From assembly GCA_033064195.1 (NCBI GenBank), contig JARBJD010000015.1, forward strand, positions 468,391 through 532,390: DNA of 64,000 nt, written 5' to 3'. Below the pieces are notes generated by a model. The model saw nothing but the letters and a program-made list of their open reading frames with translations, was not told where the DNA came from and did not search any database. The stretch comes from Blattamonas nauphoetae (lineage: Eukaryota; Preaxostyla; Oxymonadida). The position numbers and the translations under genes are program-made. Positions 1 through 10,800 of this stretch are shown piece after piece; position 1 is the first letter of the stretch, and each line of letters opens with the position of its first letter.

Positions 1-3000
1 TTCCTGACAGAGTGAGTTTCCCCCCTTCAATTTTGAATAACGATGCTGATAGTGTGGTGGACGAAGGGTTCGCGATCGTGACAGAGTCGGAGAGCGTCAA
101 AGTGCTTCCCCTCACAACCAACAGCGGCTGAGTGAGCGATGAGGGGAGTGTCAAGCCCATCGATGACAGAGACAGTGAACCAGCATCCACAATCAACTGG
201 CCATCCGATTCAAAAAGCAGTGATTTCGGAGATGACGAAGACGACGAGATCGACACTCCAGTCTCGGGACATTCCAGAAGTGTGGAGAGAGTGATGTCTG
301 AGCTCAGGCTGAGTGTCGTCTTTGAGTCGGTGAGCAACGACCAGGCGAAATCGAGTGTCGAGCAAGGAAGACGCTCCTGACCACACTTTCCATGATCCCA
401 GAACCCTTCCGACACAAACACAGCTCCACTCGTGTGACCATACAAATGATACCCAAGCGGCCCGATGTTCGTCGTGTTCGTCGAATCTGACCCAAACACT
501 TGTTCCAACTTCGCTTTCGTCAGCGAAACGTCGTTCGTTCCAATCAGACTCGCCCAGTCAGTTGTCACAACAGCTCCAACATCCTCTCCCTCCAGATACA
601 CTTCATGACTTCCAGTCGACCCAGCTGTGATGATCGACACACTCTTCATCACAACATCCCCAGACGAGAACGATTCGCGAGAGATGAACACACTTCTTCC
701 ATTTCCATTCACACCACAGTTGCACGATGTGAACGATACAGTGTCCAGATTGATTTGACCAGTCGTTGTGGAGTGGATCACTGACCCAGACCCTTCATTT
801 GTGATCGAAGAGAAGTCGGTCGATGAGAGAGACAACGAAGCTATCTTCGTCACAGAGAACACACTGCTCGCGGAGTCGAGTGTGAGCGAGGGAACGGCGA
901 GCGATGTGATCGTTGTTGATCCTCCATTCAGAGCGAAGAGTGATGTGGTCCGTTGTGTGGTTGAGTGAGTCATGGTCGTTCCTGCTTCTATCGTCAGACT
1001 CCCAGATGAAACAACGAAGAGCGGAGAGGAAGGCGAAACCAACTTCATCGTGTTCGTCCCACTCAGCTCCAACAACCCTCCCGAAACTGATCCAAACGAG
1101 ACTGGAATGTCTTCCGTTCCTTTCCCGACGGTGCAACCAGACACCACAACCGATCCTGTTGAAACAGAAATGACTGCAACAGTCGGCGGAGATGCGAAGA
1201 GGATGGTGAGCGAGGAGAGTGTGAGCGACGACAAAGTTGAGGAAGTCGAGAACTGACCCGTCTTCGAGAGTCTGATTGTGTTTCCTGTGATCGTCGCTGT
1301 GTGTCCCCCACATGAAAAAGGCATCGATTGATCGAGTGTCGTTTGGAGTTCTATTGTGATCGGATTCAGCTTTCCTTCCGTTTTCGAGCCATTCGCTGCC
1401 AGGCGGGTCTGAAGCGTGCTCAGTGACGCGCAAGGAAAAACAGAGAAGCCACACAGCTCCCCATCTGCTCCACTCGAATTCACAAATCCTTTCGATCCCA
1501 CTTCAGCGAAGAAGAGCACAAGAGGAACAACGTCGGATGTGTTCGCGGTGTTCCATCCTCGATGCATGTCCACCAGCGCTGCTGTTGGAGTCAGTGGGAA
1601 AGGCGCGAGGAAGGCCAAGCTTGTTCGCGTGATCGCTGAGGCCAGTGACGGTGCTTCCACAAACACGGCAGATCCACTCCCAGTCGCTGAACATGAATCA
1701 AAGGACGTCCCTGCTTCCAGAGCGAATGAACCTGTCGAACCGAGCACAATCGACAGAGCTCCTCCCTTCCCAGAAGACGAGCACAGTTTGAATGTCGTGT
1801 CTGAAACTGTCAGTTTCGATCCTGTTCCGAGAAGTGCCAGAATCACTCCGCCATCTCCTGAAGACGACACTGACTCGAACGAGCTGCTTGCGATCGACAC
1901 AATCTGGTCGCTGTTTCCATTTGTGCTCAGCAACACCCCTCCTCCACTTCCTGTCTGTGTGATCGTTTTGAACGCACAACCAAGCACAGACACGGTTGAT
2001 GCTCCTTTCATGCTGATCACACTCGCTGCGACCAATGAGAGCGATGACAACGAAACAGTGCCCAGTTTGAGTGTGGCTGAATCGACTTTCATGAAATCCT
2101 TCGTGAGGGTCGTTTTCGAAACAGTGAAATCGATTTCAATCAACACGACCTCCCCACTCGACACTTCCACGAAACTGATTGGAGTGGAAGACATGTCAAT
2201 TGCAGCTTGCTTGACCAACACATTCCGTTGACCAGAGCACGAAAAGAAGGGCGAAGTCGAACCAGCTGGTGCGCTGATCTTTCGAGGAAACACTCCATTT
2301 GTTTTGGGTTCTCCGTAAAGGATCGTGTTCGATGTGTCGTCTTTCGTCGATGAAACGGTATTCTTTTTGGAAGGAGGAAGGAAGAATCCTGTGGAGTCGA
2401 TGAGAGGGAATGTGGCCGAAAAAGAGTCGTAGATCCTAATACTGACGTCGGGAGAACGATTCCATAACGCTGGTTGATAAAGTTGATGATCCCACTCGAA
2501 TTTATTGGCAAAAATTGTGACAGACTGCACTGAATACATAAACAGCAAGAGCGACGCATTGTATCCCGCACGAAGGCTGGTTTGATGGTTCTGGACGAGG
2601 TTGTTTGAGACTTGTCCTGTTCCATAGACAATGACCAGACAATCGGATCGCTCGCAGGAGTGGGACGTGGAAAAGGTGTTGTTGTTCACAATCTGGGTTG
2701 AAAAGTCGTTGTTTGTGTGATAATTCGAATCTTTACTTGCAGTGCACGAAGTGCAGGTATTCTCACGAAACCGAAGCTCCCTCTGAAATGGTTGAGAACA
2801 GAATGCTCCACCAAACCCACCTGCTTGACAGCTCGTAAAAGAATTGTGGTGGTTGTCGGTGGTGGTACCCCCAGTATAAATGGCTCCACCGTTGGCGTTA
2901 CTGACGCAGGACTGAAATTGACAATATTGGATGGTCGCAGTTCCGGGGACGGATGGACTACAGCAGACACCTCCGCCTGGTGATCCATGATTGCAGTTTT

Positions 3001-3841
3001 TGAAGATGCTGTTTTGGATGGTGATATCTGACGTAACGGAGCGATATGAAGTGGTGCAGGTACCGCTGGGGCATGTGTAATCAGCGTTGGAGTGTGTTGT
3101 GTTGAGGAAGGTGTTGTTGGAGAAGAGGAAGGACCCGCCGAGGTTGATGTCGTTCGTCACAGTCCCGTAGAACACTCCATCCACATGCTCTGTCTTTGTG
3201 TTCAGCAATCTCGTCGTTCCTGTTGCAGTCGCCAGATGTGGGTGCATTGCGGGCGAATTCGAGGTGATGTTGCCGAACGAGCACGATTGCACCAAAACTG
3301 ATTCTGTTTGTCGGTTTGCCACAATCGGCGAAATATCCGAATGGTGACTGTCTTCAAGAACTGTTGATACCAGGCTCACAGTTCCGCTTGAGCGTTGGTT
3401 TTCAACAAGAAGAGGAAGAATCGTCACTTCTGAAGATCGACGAAGATTCAGCCTTTCCAACACAATTTCCGAATTCCAAGAAAAGATCAAGTGGGCAGTG
3501 GAACTGACTACGATGGCTGTCCCAGAGAGGTGAACTGATGAATCTGATGCGTGCATCGCTTGGTGAATCGGGAAAAGTGTCGTTGATGTCAGTTCAAAGG
3601 TGGCGTTCACAACTGAGAATACGAACAAATCAATCTCGTTTGCACACATGATCTGCGACTGTGGAGATCCTGAAAGTCTTATCTGACCTCTTAGTGGCTC
3701 TTTTGAGGCAAAATAGTGAATGGCATCAAGGACCATGGGACGGGCATCATTCTTCCTTTTGACTGATGTAAGAACAGAACTGAGTGATATGGGTGAGGTG
3801 GATCGACACGTGGTGCCGAGTAAAATCAAGAATAAGATCAT
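1..3841 (-). CDS. giant beta-helix surface protein, N-terminal part (runs off left edge)
   Basis: Reading the minus strand from the ATG at 3839-3841 gives an open frame of about 1280 codons that reaches base 1 without a stop, so this is an intact partial gene. It starts with a signal-peptide-like segment (MILFLILLGTTC). The first 650 residues are rich in Cys, Asn and Gly with motifs such as NGGAIYTGG, GGGVC and GGFGGAFC, typical of right-handed parallel beta-helix surface proteins. Serine-rich strand repeats of the SLSSL type follow. From about residue 1017 to the edge it is a close, collinear match to the same residue positions of the downstream paralogue at 4899-13313. By analogy with that gene the unseen C-terminus should hold a transmembrane helix and a kinase-like tail; this is inference. 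Ligand or adhesion target unknown. Confidence 0.85.
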   Translation of the reverse strand, partial: MILFLILLGTTCRSTSPISLSSVLTSVKRKNDARPMVLDAIHYFASKEPLRGQIRLSGSPQSQIMCANEIDLFVFSVVNATFELTSTTLFPIHQAMHASDSSVHLSGTAIVVSSTAHLIFSWNSEIVLERLNLRRSSEVTILPLLVENQRSSGTVSLVSTVLEDSHHSDISPIVANRQTESVLVQSCSFGNITSNSPAMHPHLATATGTTRLLNTKTEHVDGVFYGTVTNDINLGGSFLFSNNTFLNTTHSNADYTCPSGTCTTSYRSVTSDITIQNSIFKNCNHGSPGGGVCCSPSVPGTATIQYCQFQSCVSNANGGAIYTGGTTTDNHHNSFTSCQAGGFGGAFCSQPFQRELRFRENTCTSCTASKDSNYHTNNDFSTQIVNNNTFSTSHSCERSDCLVIVYGTGQVSNNLVQNHQTSLRAGYNASLLLFMYSVQSVTIFANKFEWDHQLYQPALWNRSPDVSIRIYDSFSATFPLIDSTGFFLPPSKKNTVSSTKDDTSNTILYGEPKTNGVFPRKISAPAGSTSPFFSCSGQRNVLVKQAAIDMSSTPISFVEVSSGEVVLIEIDFTVSKTTLTKDFMKVDSATLKLGTVSLSSLSLVAASVISMKGASTVSVLGCAFKTITQTGSGGGVLLSTNGNSDQIVSIASSSFESVSSSGDGGVILALLGTGSKLTVSDTTFKLCSSSGKGGALSIVLGSTGSFALEAGTSFDSCSATGSGSAVFVEAPSLASAITRTSLAFLAPFPLTPTAALVDMHRGWNTANTSDVVPLVLFFAEVGSKGFVNSSGADGELCGFSVFPCASLSTLQTRLAANGSKTEGKLNPITIELQTTLDQSMPFSCGGHTATITGNTIRLSKTGQFSTSSTLSSLTLSSLTILFASPPTVAVISVSTGSVVVSGCTVGKGTEDIPVSFGSVSGGLLELSGTNTMKLVSPSSPLFVVSSGSLTIEAGTTMTHSTTQRTTSLFALNGGSTTITSLAVPSLTLDSASSVFSVTKIASLSLSSTDFSSITNEGSGSVIHSTTTGQINLDTVSFTSCNCGVNGNGRSVFISRESFSSGDVVMKSVSIITAGSTGSHEVYLEGEDVGAVVTTDWASLIGTNDVSLTKAKLEQVFGSDSTNTTNIGPLGYHLYGHTSGAVFVSEGFWDHGKCGQERLPCSTLDFAWSLLTDSKTTLSLSSDITLSTLLECPETGVSISSSSSSPKSLLFESDGQLIVDAGSLSLSSMGLTLPSSLTQPLLVVRGSTLTLSDSVTIANPSSTTLSASLFKIEGGKLTLSG

Positions 3842-3954
3842 AGCTCGATCAGACTAAAGAAGCCCTTTCTTTATCTTTGTATCTCCAGATTCATCAATTT
3901 CACTTCTTCGATCGAAAGTCGAAGGATCATTGGATAGAAGCTAACCACGGCATT

Positions 3955-4140
3955 CACAACTTGAAGTGGGACTAACGAGCAACATATCCATATCTGCTCT
4001 CACGTCTGCTCATTGTTCTGCGTCTCCAGAAGCTCAACGAGAAACTCCATCTGCACCTTCACCGATTCCACTTCTTCCCGACACTTCTGGTCCTCCTGCC
4101 GTTCTTTTCGCAGTTTCTTCACCTCGTCCTCCAGTGTCGC
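3955..4140 (-). pseudogene. fragment of the RhoGAP gene's coiled-coil 3' end
   Basis: This stretch matches about 15588-15775 and 23474-23660. All three share the landmarks acttgaagtgggacta, tctccagaagctcaac and tcgtcctccagtgtcgc. In those copies the minus strand encodes a C-terminal coiled coil (LEDEVKKLRE...). Here only the last part is present and it ends abruptly against receptor-derived DNA. It is a relic carrying no complete gene. Confidence 0.7.
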
Positions 4141-4272
4141 GTTCCCGCTGTCGTTTTGATGAGTGGTTCTGAGATTGGAGTCGAGGTCTCGTCATCCAAG
4201 CGAATTTCACAATCTGAAAAAGACGTCGCCCCTGCGTCTGTCTGCGAGAACAGCATTCGCCCAGATTTCGGA
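4138..4272 (-). pseudogene. scrap of receptor-gene coding DNA
   Basis: The sequence from gttcccgctgtcg onward matches the interior of the giant receptor gene at about 11242-11375, including the shared words gcgaatttcacaatctgaa and gtctgcgagaacag. It is directly joined to the RhoGAP-derived fragment on its left, with the word cagtgt common to both parents near the junction. It has no open frame of its own and is a dead fragment. Confidence 0.7.
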
Positions 4273-4898
4273 AGAACATTCAATTGCGAAAAGGTTTACG
4301 AAAGGAAAATTTGATGTGATGTGAAATGACTGATGAATAGAACAGTGATGTGCGAGTGGAAAGTGAGGTGAGAAGTGACGATGTGTGTGACTTGGTTGGG
4401 TCTTTCCAGACTCCACAAAGAAGAGAACGAGCACGTGTTGTGTGACGGTGAACGAGCAGACAATCAAGACTCGTCAGACGAGGCGAGTCTCAGCGAGTGT
4501 CACTGCAAACTCGCCTTTCTCGAAAGACGCACAACAAAGACAATCTCGTCGACAAAAACCCACATTCTGAGTGTGAGAGTGGTCGAGTGAGAACAGCCAA
4601 AGAGGGATGCATGGGATGCGGGTGATCGGTCGGAGAATGAAGAGCGAATGAAGTCGAACAGAAGAAGAGAATGAAGTGAATGAGAGAAATGAAGAGTGAA
4701 GGGCGAAAATGATCAGCATCGAAGAAGGAAGGAAGTGAGTGACGTGGCAGACATTCCTGTTCTGTCTGTGAAGTGGGGGACGAGTGTGTCGAAAAGAGGA
4801 AGAAGAACAAGTAATGTCACTTTTGTGATGGTTTTGTGGAGTGTGTGATGTGGTTGTGTGTCGATAGTGAGTGCGTTAGCGAGATAGAGTTGATGCTA

Positions 4899-7800
4899 TC
4901 ACTGAGCAGCGTCGAAGAACACAGCAGAGCCACACGAGAACTCCACAGATTGAAGTTTCTCCTCCATCTCTCCCAGACCAGGACGATCCTTCCCCCGAAC
5001 TTGCAGACACGACACAATCACATCACGCAGTCCCGAATCTCCAACCAGTGACAGTTTCGGCGGAATCCCGGTCTTCAGCTGCCGCGATGCATTCAAAGCA
5101 TCCATCTCCCCGAAGGGAACCTGTCCTGTCTCAATCTCGAACAGGACAAGGCCAAGACTAAAAACTGCAGCTGACCCGCTGTCCACCTTCTGTCCCTCTT
5201 CCCCTTCCGACACCACTGTCTCAGGCGCTCGCCACCGCAGCAGCTCGAACTGCTCGTTCTTCCTCTCTCCTTCTGTCTGTATCAGGTTCTCGGTTCTCTG
5301 TCCACCCTGACATGTCTGTGTGCGCTGGGTCTGCGATCTCGTCTGTCCCATCGTCTCCCCCACATCCAACGCAATCTCCACTTCCCCATCCTCCCCAAAC
5401 ACAACACTGTGCGACGAGAACATCGTCAGCACTGACAGCGTCGGGTCCTGTCTGTGCAGTCCAACCAGCTTTCGCATGATCTGCTGTGCAACCCCCATCT
5501 TGTCGATCGGTTTCTTCTGCGCCGAGTGCAGTCTGTTGTACAGCGTGTCTCCCCTCTTCACTCCAACAGGCTTGCTCTCTTTGTTCAACACATCCGCAGA
5601 TGGCTCGCCAGAGGCTGGAAAGATGTTGTCCGTGCCAAGAGGGAATGACGGTTGAATTTCCTTCAAATCGCGATCTGACGCATCAGCTTGTGCCAAATGA
5701 CCGACCGATCCTTCAGCGGCAACAATGGACGACGGCGGAATAAGAAGTTTGTCGAAGTCTTCCAGTTTTTCGGGTGGGAGATCGTTCATCTCGGCTTGTT
5801 GTTGTTTCAGCAGCGAGTCCTTCTCTTTCGCTTTCGATGAACGCCGACGAAGAAGAACAACGACGATGATGATCACAAGAAGAGCCACCACACACCCAGC
5901 GATCAGCGGGATCATCCATTTCATCGCTTGCTTCATCAGCGCCTTCCGTTCATCCGATTCGCTCACTTTCACAACAAACCAGTCTGTCGTCCATCCATCT
6001 CCAAACACAAGCGTCCCATTCCATCCAAATGTCCTGTTCAGTTTATCAAGCTCCGACGACGACAGCAACACTGAAATCGATGATTCGTTCTTCCATCCAA
6101 ACTTCGAAGGCGTCAGCTCAATCCGCAATCCATCCGAACTCGACGAACTCCCCACTTCCGAAATCAACAGAAACAGATTGCACGGAATCAGCATCGATCC
6201 AACCAAATCAATCGACACAGATTTGTTCTTGTTTGAGACACTCTTCGTCTTCCCCACATCCAACTTCGGAACAAACAGACCAGACGCAACGAGTTCTGAC
6301 CCTTTCTTCACAACACAATCGTCAGTCGAGATCCACAGCGACTCGCTCTCTTCGTTGTCCCTCTGCTCGTTCTCTATTTCCACTGCCCCCGACAAGCAGC
6401 GAATATTCCTACTTATGGAAGGGAACATTTGGTCATTGGCACTGTTTGCGATGAAGACAGTGTTGAAAAGGGAGAGAAGGCTTCCGTTGACAGCGATGGC
6501 GCCTTTGGAAAGATGAGAAAAGAACGACGAATAGATCGTGGTGGGTGTATCGTTGATGTTGATAAGGCCTGTCGTCCATGAACAGAGGAGTTCGTTACCA
6601 TCATCTTGGTCATCATTTTGTGTTGTGGAGATGCCATCGAAAGTGCACGAGGTGAGTGTGAGATCCTCGCCGTGTTCAGCTGTCAGGAGTGTTTGTGTTT
6701 GAACTTGTTTCGCGGTCAGGTTTGTGAACGAGCAGGCGTCGAAGGAGGAGAGGACGAAGGGAGTGGAGCTGAACGAGAGCGGAGGCAGCGCAAGATTCAC
6801 CAGCGAGAACGATCCCCCACAAACTGACACAAGTCCACCACTTTCAGAAATCGACGACGACACCCACACGTCTGTCATCTGCACTGTCCCTTTCTTCACC
6901 AACAACAGCTTCCCATCCGACGACACTCCATTCAAAAGCGACAACGATGAGAATCGTCCCACACTCCCATCTCCATCCACACAAATCAGTGTCGTGTTGA
7001 TCAGCGATGACGAATCTCCTCCACAACTGAACACAATCGAATGCAACACAAGAATTGAACTCACACACGACAACACTTCCGACGAGCAATCAACTCCAAC
7101 AACCACGGACACTCCATCAATCTCCACGTGCTCCCCACTGTCAACCACAAGTCCTCCCGATCCAACAACTGACAGCACTGAACTCCCCACTTTCCCATGA
7201 ACACGATACTCCGCGTTCAGATCAATCAAATGAGTGATATCAACTGTGTCGTGGATGTTCAGCTGCTTCTCCCCCTTCGAGTTTGCAACTGCCATTCCGT
7301 ATTCCAGTCCAAGACACCACACTCCCGAATACCCACACTGCACAATCGAATACCCTGACGAACTCACTCCAATCGCCCCAGCGTGAGCAACCAGGTAGAA
7401 CAGAAGCGACGCATTCAGCTTCTCCTCCCAATCAACACTCCACAGCCACTCCGACTCCATCCCAATCGGGCTGTACGATCCAGCAAACCGAGCATCCGAC
7501 ACTTTCACCCATTCTGACAGTCTCTTCCCTTCCATCCACACAAAACATGCTTTTCGGTCTGTGTTCCGCTCAGAGCCAGCTGATTCTGAATACTTCAGAT
7601 TGTTCAGCTTGAAAGACGGGATTTGGGTTGGATCCGACATCGAGTTGAACGAAATGAAGAAGCCATCTCCATCGCCAGACAGTGTCCACACTGACGCAAG
7701 TTCAACTGAGTCCACATCAAGCTCCATTCCCTCGTCCATCACACTCTCCACAACTCCTCCATCTCCTTCCATTCGAACAATATTTGTGAACACACTCGAT

Positions 7801-10800
7801 TTCAATGTCAATGACGAATGCGAGTGTTCAATCAGAGCATTCAACGACAGACGGAACGAACTGAACGAGCAGCCATCCACAATCAGAGACGACGAGGCAC
7901 ACCCAACACTGATCAACGCATGCTCCAACAACTCCACCGACGACGACTGCACGAACGACAGTGCAGAGAGAGTCAGCGAGCCAGATGACAGCGCAAACTT
8001 GCCATCCACTCCAACTGACACTATCACACTCTTCGACACAGATGTGAGTGTGGATGGGGTGTTCGCAATTGTGATGCTCTCGTTGAGAACGAAATCAGAG
8101 TCGATGACTGTTTCGTTGTCTGTGGTTGTCTTTGAGAGTGATGGCTGAATGAGTGAGCAAGGAAGCTGGGGAAGACCACACAGAGAGTGTGATTCTCCAT
8201 TTTCGTGAGCATGCACTGCTCCTGACGATTCGGTGTGAGGATGCCAGAAGAACAGCAGCGAGCTTGATTCACCTGCTGACGAAGTGCTCCCAAACCACTT
8301 CTCCTTTTCGTCTTTTGAGACGAGGCCAGTCGAGGGGAGGGCTGGTTTGATTCCATCCAGACTCCCACCACTCAGCAACGAGAGCAGATTTGAATGGACA
8401 ATGAACAGATTATGACCCTTCCCTTCCGATGAACAACCTGTGAATGTGAGTGTTGTGGGAATCACGAACGATCCTCCATTCACTTCGACGAACAGCGTTC
8501 CTCCATTCCCTGCTGATGAACACGACGAGAACGACGACTCAGAGATGGAGAGAGTGTTGTCAGTGTTCAGTGTGGATGAGTACACAGAACCCTTCCCACT
8601 CGTTTTCAGATTCGCAAATGTGCATCCGGCGATGGCGATTGATCCAGTGTCCACAATCGAAAGGAGTGAATCTGATCGGTCGTTTCCCTTTCCATCAAAA
8701 GTGAGTGTTGAGAGAGTCAGAGTGTTTGCTGACACTTCAAATGCTCCAATTTGCCCAACTGTGATCGTTGCTGTCTCTTTCGACGGCTTCATTGTGAAAC
8801 TCAACGAGAATGTCTCCTTCTTTACGAGTGAGAGTGATGGCACAATCTCCATTTCGAGTTGCGTTGATCCAGAAAGATGCGAGACTGCGGTTGATAACGA
8901 CGAGCATCTCAGTTGTGTCCGTCCACATCCCTCCCCATCTCTCCCTCCATCCCCCACTGCGATTGTCGGTTGGTTGTACGCTTTCAGATAGTACAGAAGA
9001 GACAGCGACACATACTCCAAGTCTTCCTTCTCACTTCCATCTTCTCCCCACAGAAGGGCATCGTCTGCTGGGGCGACGAGAGAGGAGATCGATCCAGTCC
9101 AAGTTGAGTCTATCAGATACGATTCGAGTGAGTGACTTCGCAGGAAGATCCACTCGCCCTTCTTTCCCTCTCCGCAGCTGATGTCTGTTCCGAAAGTGCT
9201 TTGGATGATCAGATTGGCTGGGTTGTGGTCGAGTGAGGAGGACACGAACAACGCGCCTCCATTCCCAGACGACGAGCAAGACGAGAAAGAGCAGCCAACG
9301 ATCTCCAACTTGTCTTCGGACGAGGAGAGCGAGGAATGGACAACACTTCCATCTCCAACAGTGCAGCCCACATTTTCGATTGTCACAGTGTCCAATTTGA
9401 GAGTTCCGCTCGTTTGAGTGAGAAGAGCTGAGGTAGACGAGAAGGGAACGGTGAAGTCGAACACAGTTCCAGATAGTGTGAGTGTCCCTCCTTCAACTGA
9501 GAACAGCGACGCTGAGTGTGTGGTTGATGAAGGGTTCGTGATTGTGACAGTGCTGGAGAGTGTCAGAGTGTTTCCCCTCACAACAAACAGAGGCTGAGTG
9601 AGCGATGAGGGGAGTGTCAAGCCCATCGATGACAGAGCCAGTGAACCAGCATCCACAATCAACTGGCCATCCGATTCAAAAAGCAGTGATTTCGGAGATG
9701 ATAAAGACGAAGAGATCGACGCACCTGTTGACGGAGATTCGAGAAGCGAAGAGAGAGTGATGTCTGAAATGAGGCTGAGTGTTGTCTTCGTGCTTGTGAG
9801 CAACGACCAGGCGAAGTCGAGGGTCGAGCAAGGAAGACGCTCCTGACCACACTTTCCATGATCCCAGAACCCTTCCGACACAAACACAGCTCCATTCGTG
9901 TGAGCATACAAATGATACCCAAGCGGTCCGATGTTCGTCGAGTTCGTCGAATCTGACCCAAACACCTGTTCCAACTGAGTTTTCGTCATCGTGTCGTTCT
10001 CTCCGATCAGACTCGTCCAGTCAGTTGTCACAACTGCTCCCACATCCTCTCCCTCCAGATACACTTCATGGCTCCCAGTCGTCCCAGCTGTGATGATCGA
10101 CACACTCTTCATCACAACATCCCCAGACGAGAACGACGGGCGAGCGATGAACACACTTCTTCCCTTCCCATTCACACCACAGTTGCACGATGTGAAGGAA
10201 ACTGTGTCCAACTCAATTTGGCCAATCGAGGTTGAATAAAGCACTGATCCAGACGCTTCGTTCTTCATCGACACGAATGAGACATTCTTCAACGACAAGC
10301 TCGACGCTCCACTCATCTTGACAAGGCTGCTGGCTCCAGAGAATGAAAGAGGGACGAATTCGACGTTTTCGAGACGAAGAGATCCGCCTTTCACATCGAA
10401 GAGTGAATTTGTCCGAGACACTCCAGTTTGTGAAGTTGACTCAGTGAATCCGAGTGAGGTGAGCGAGAGAGAGCCATCATTAAGATCGGCAAAGCTCTGA
10501 GCTGTCGATTGCATGACCATCAGCGAACGAGCTGAACCCAACCCAGTGACAGCGATGTCCTTCTTGCTGGTGATGGAGAGAGTGGATTCACTTGTCGTTC
10601 CTTCTGCAACGTCGAGTGTGTATTCAGAAGTCGGCATGAGTCGATCGACGATTCCTGAGAGGGATTGACACCCGACGTTTGTGGACCAGCAGAACTGCCC
10701 GTCGGTTCCATCTTCTGGGTCGATTGTGATGGATGCTGGGTGAGGGAGGAAGACTGTTGTGGTGTCTCCATTGACTGAAGATCGCGGTGAGGAACAGACG

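Larger units (their letters stand above)
3842..4898. other. intergenic region between the two giant receptor genes
   Basis: About 1.06 kb with no convincing gene. It serves as the upstream region of the left receptor and the downstream region of the right one. It holds the chimeric scrap described separately (about 3955-4272). The rest, 4273-4898, is G/A-rich on the plus strand with only short shadow frames. No repeat or RNA gene was recognised there. Confidence 0.6.

Noticed and set aside
1416-2231. 271-codon plus-strand frame, and similar ones at 5725-6516 and 8440-8991
   Set aside because: Antisense to the giant receptor genes. The paralogues show the same antisense frames because their sense sequence is conserved.
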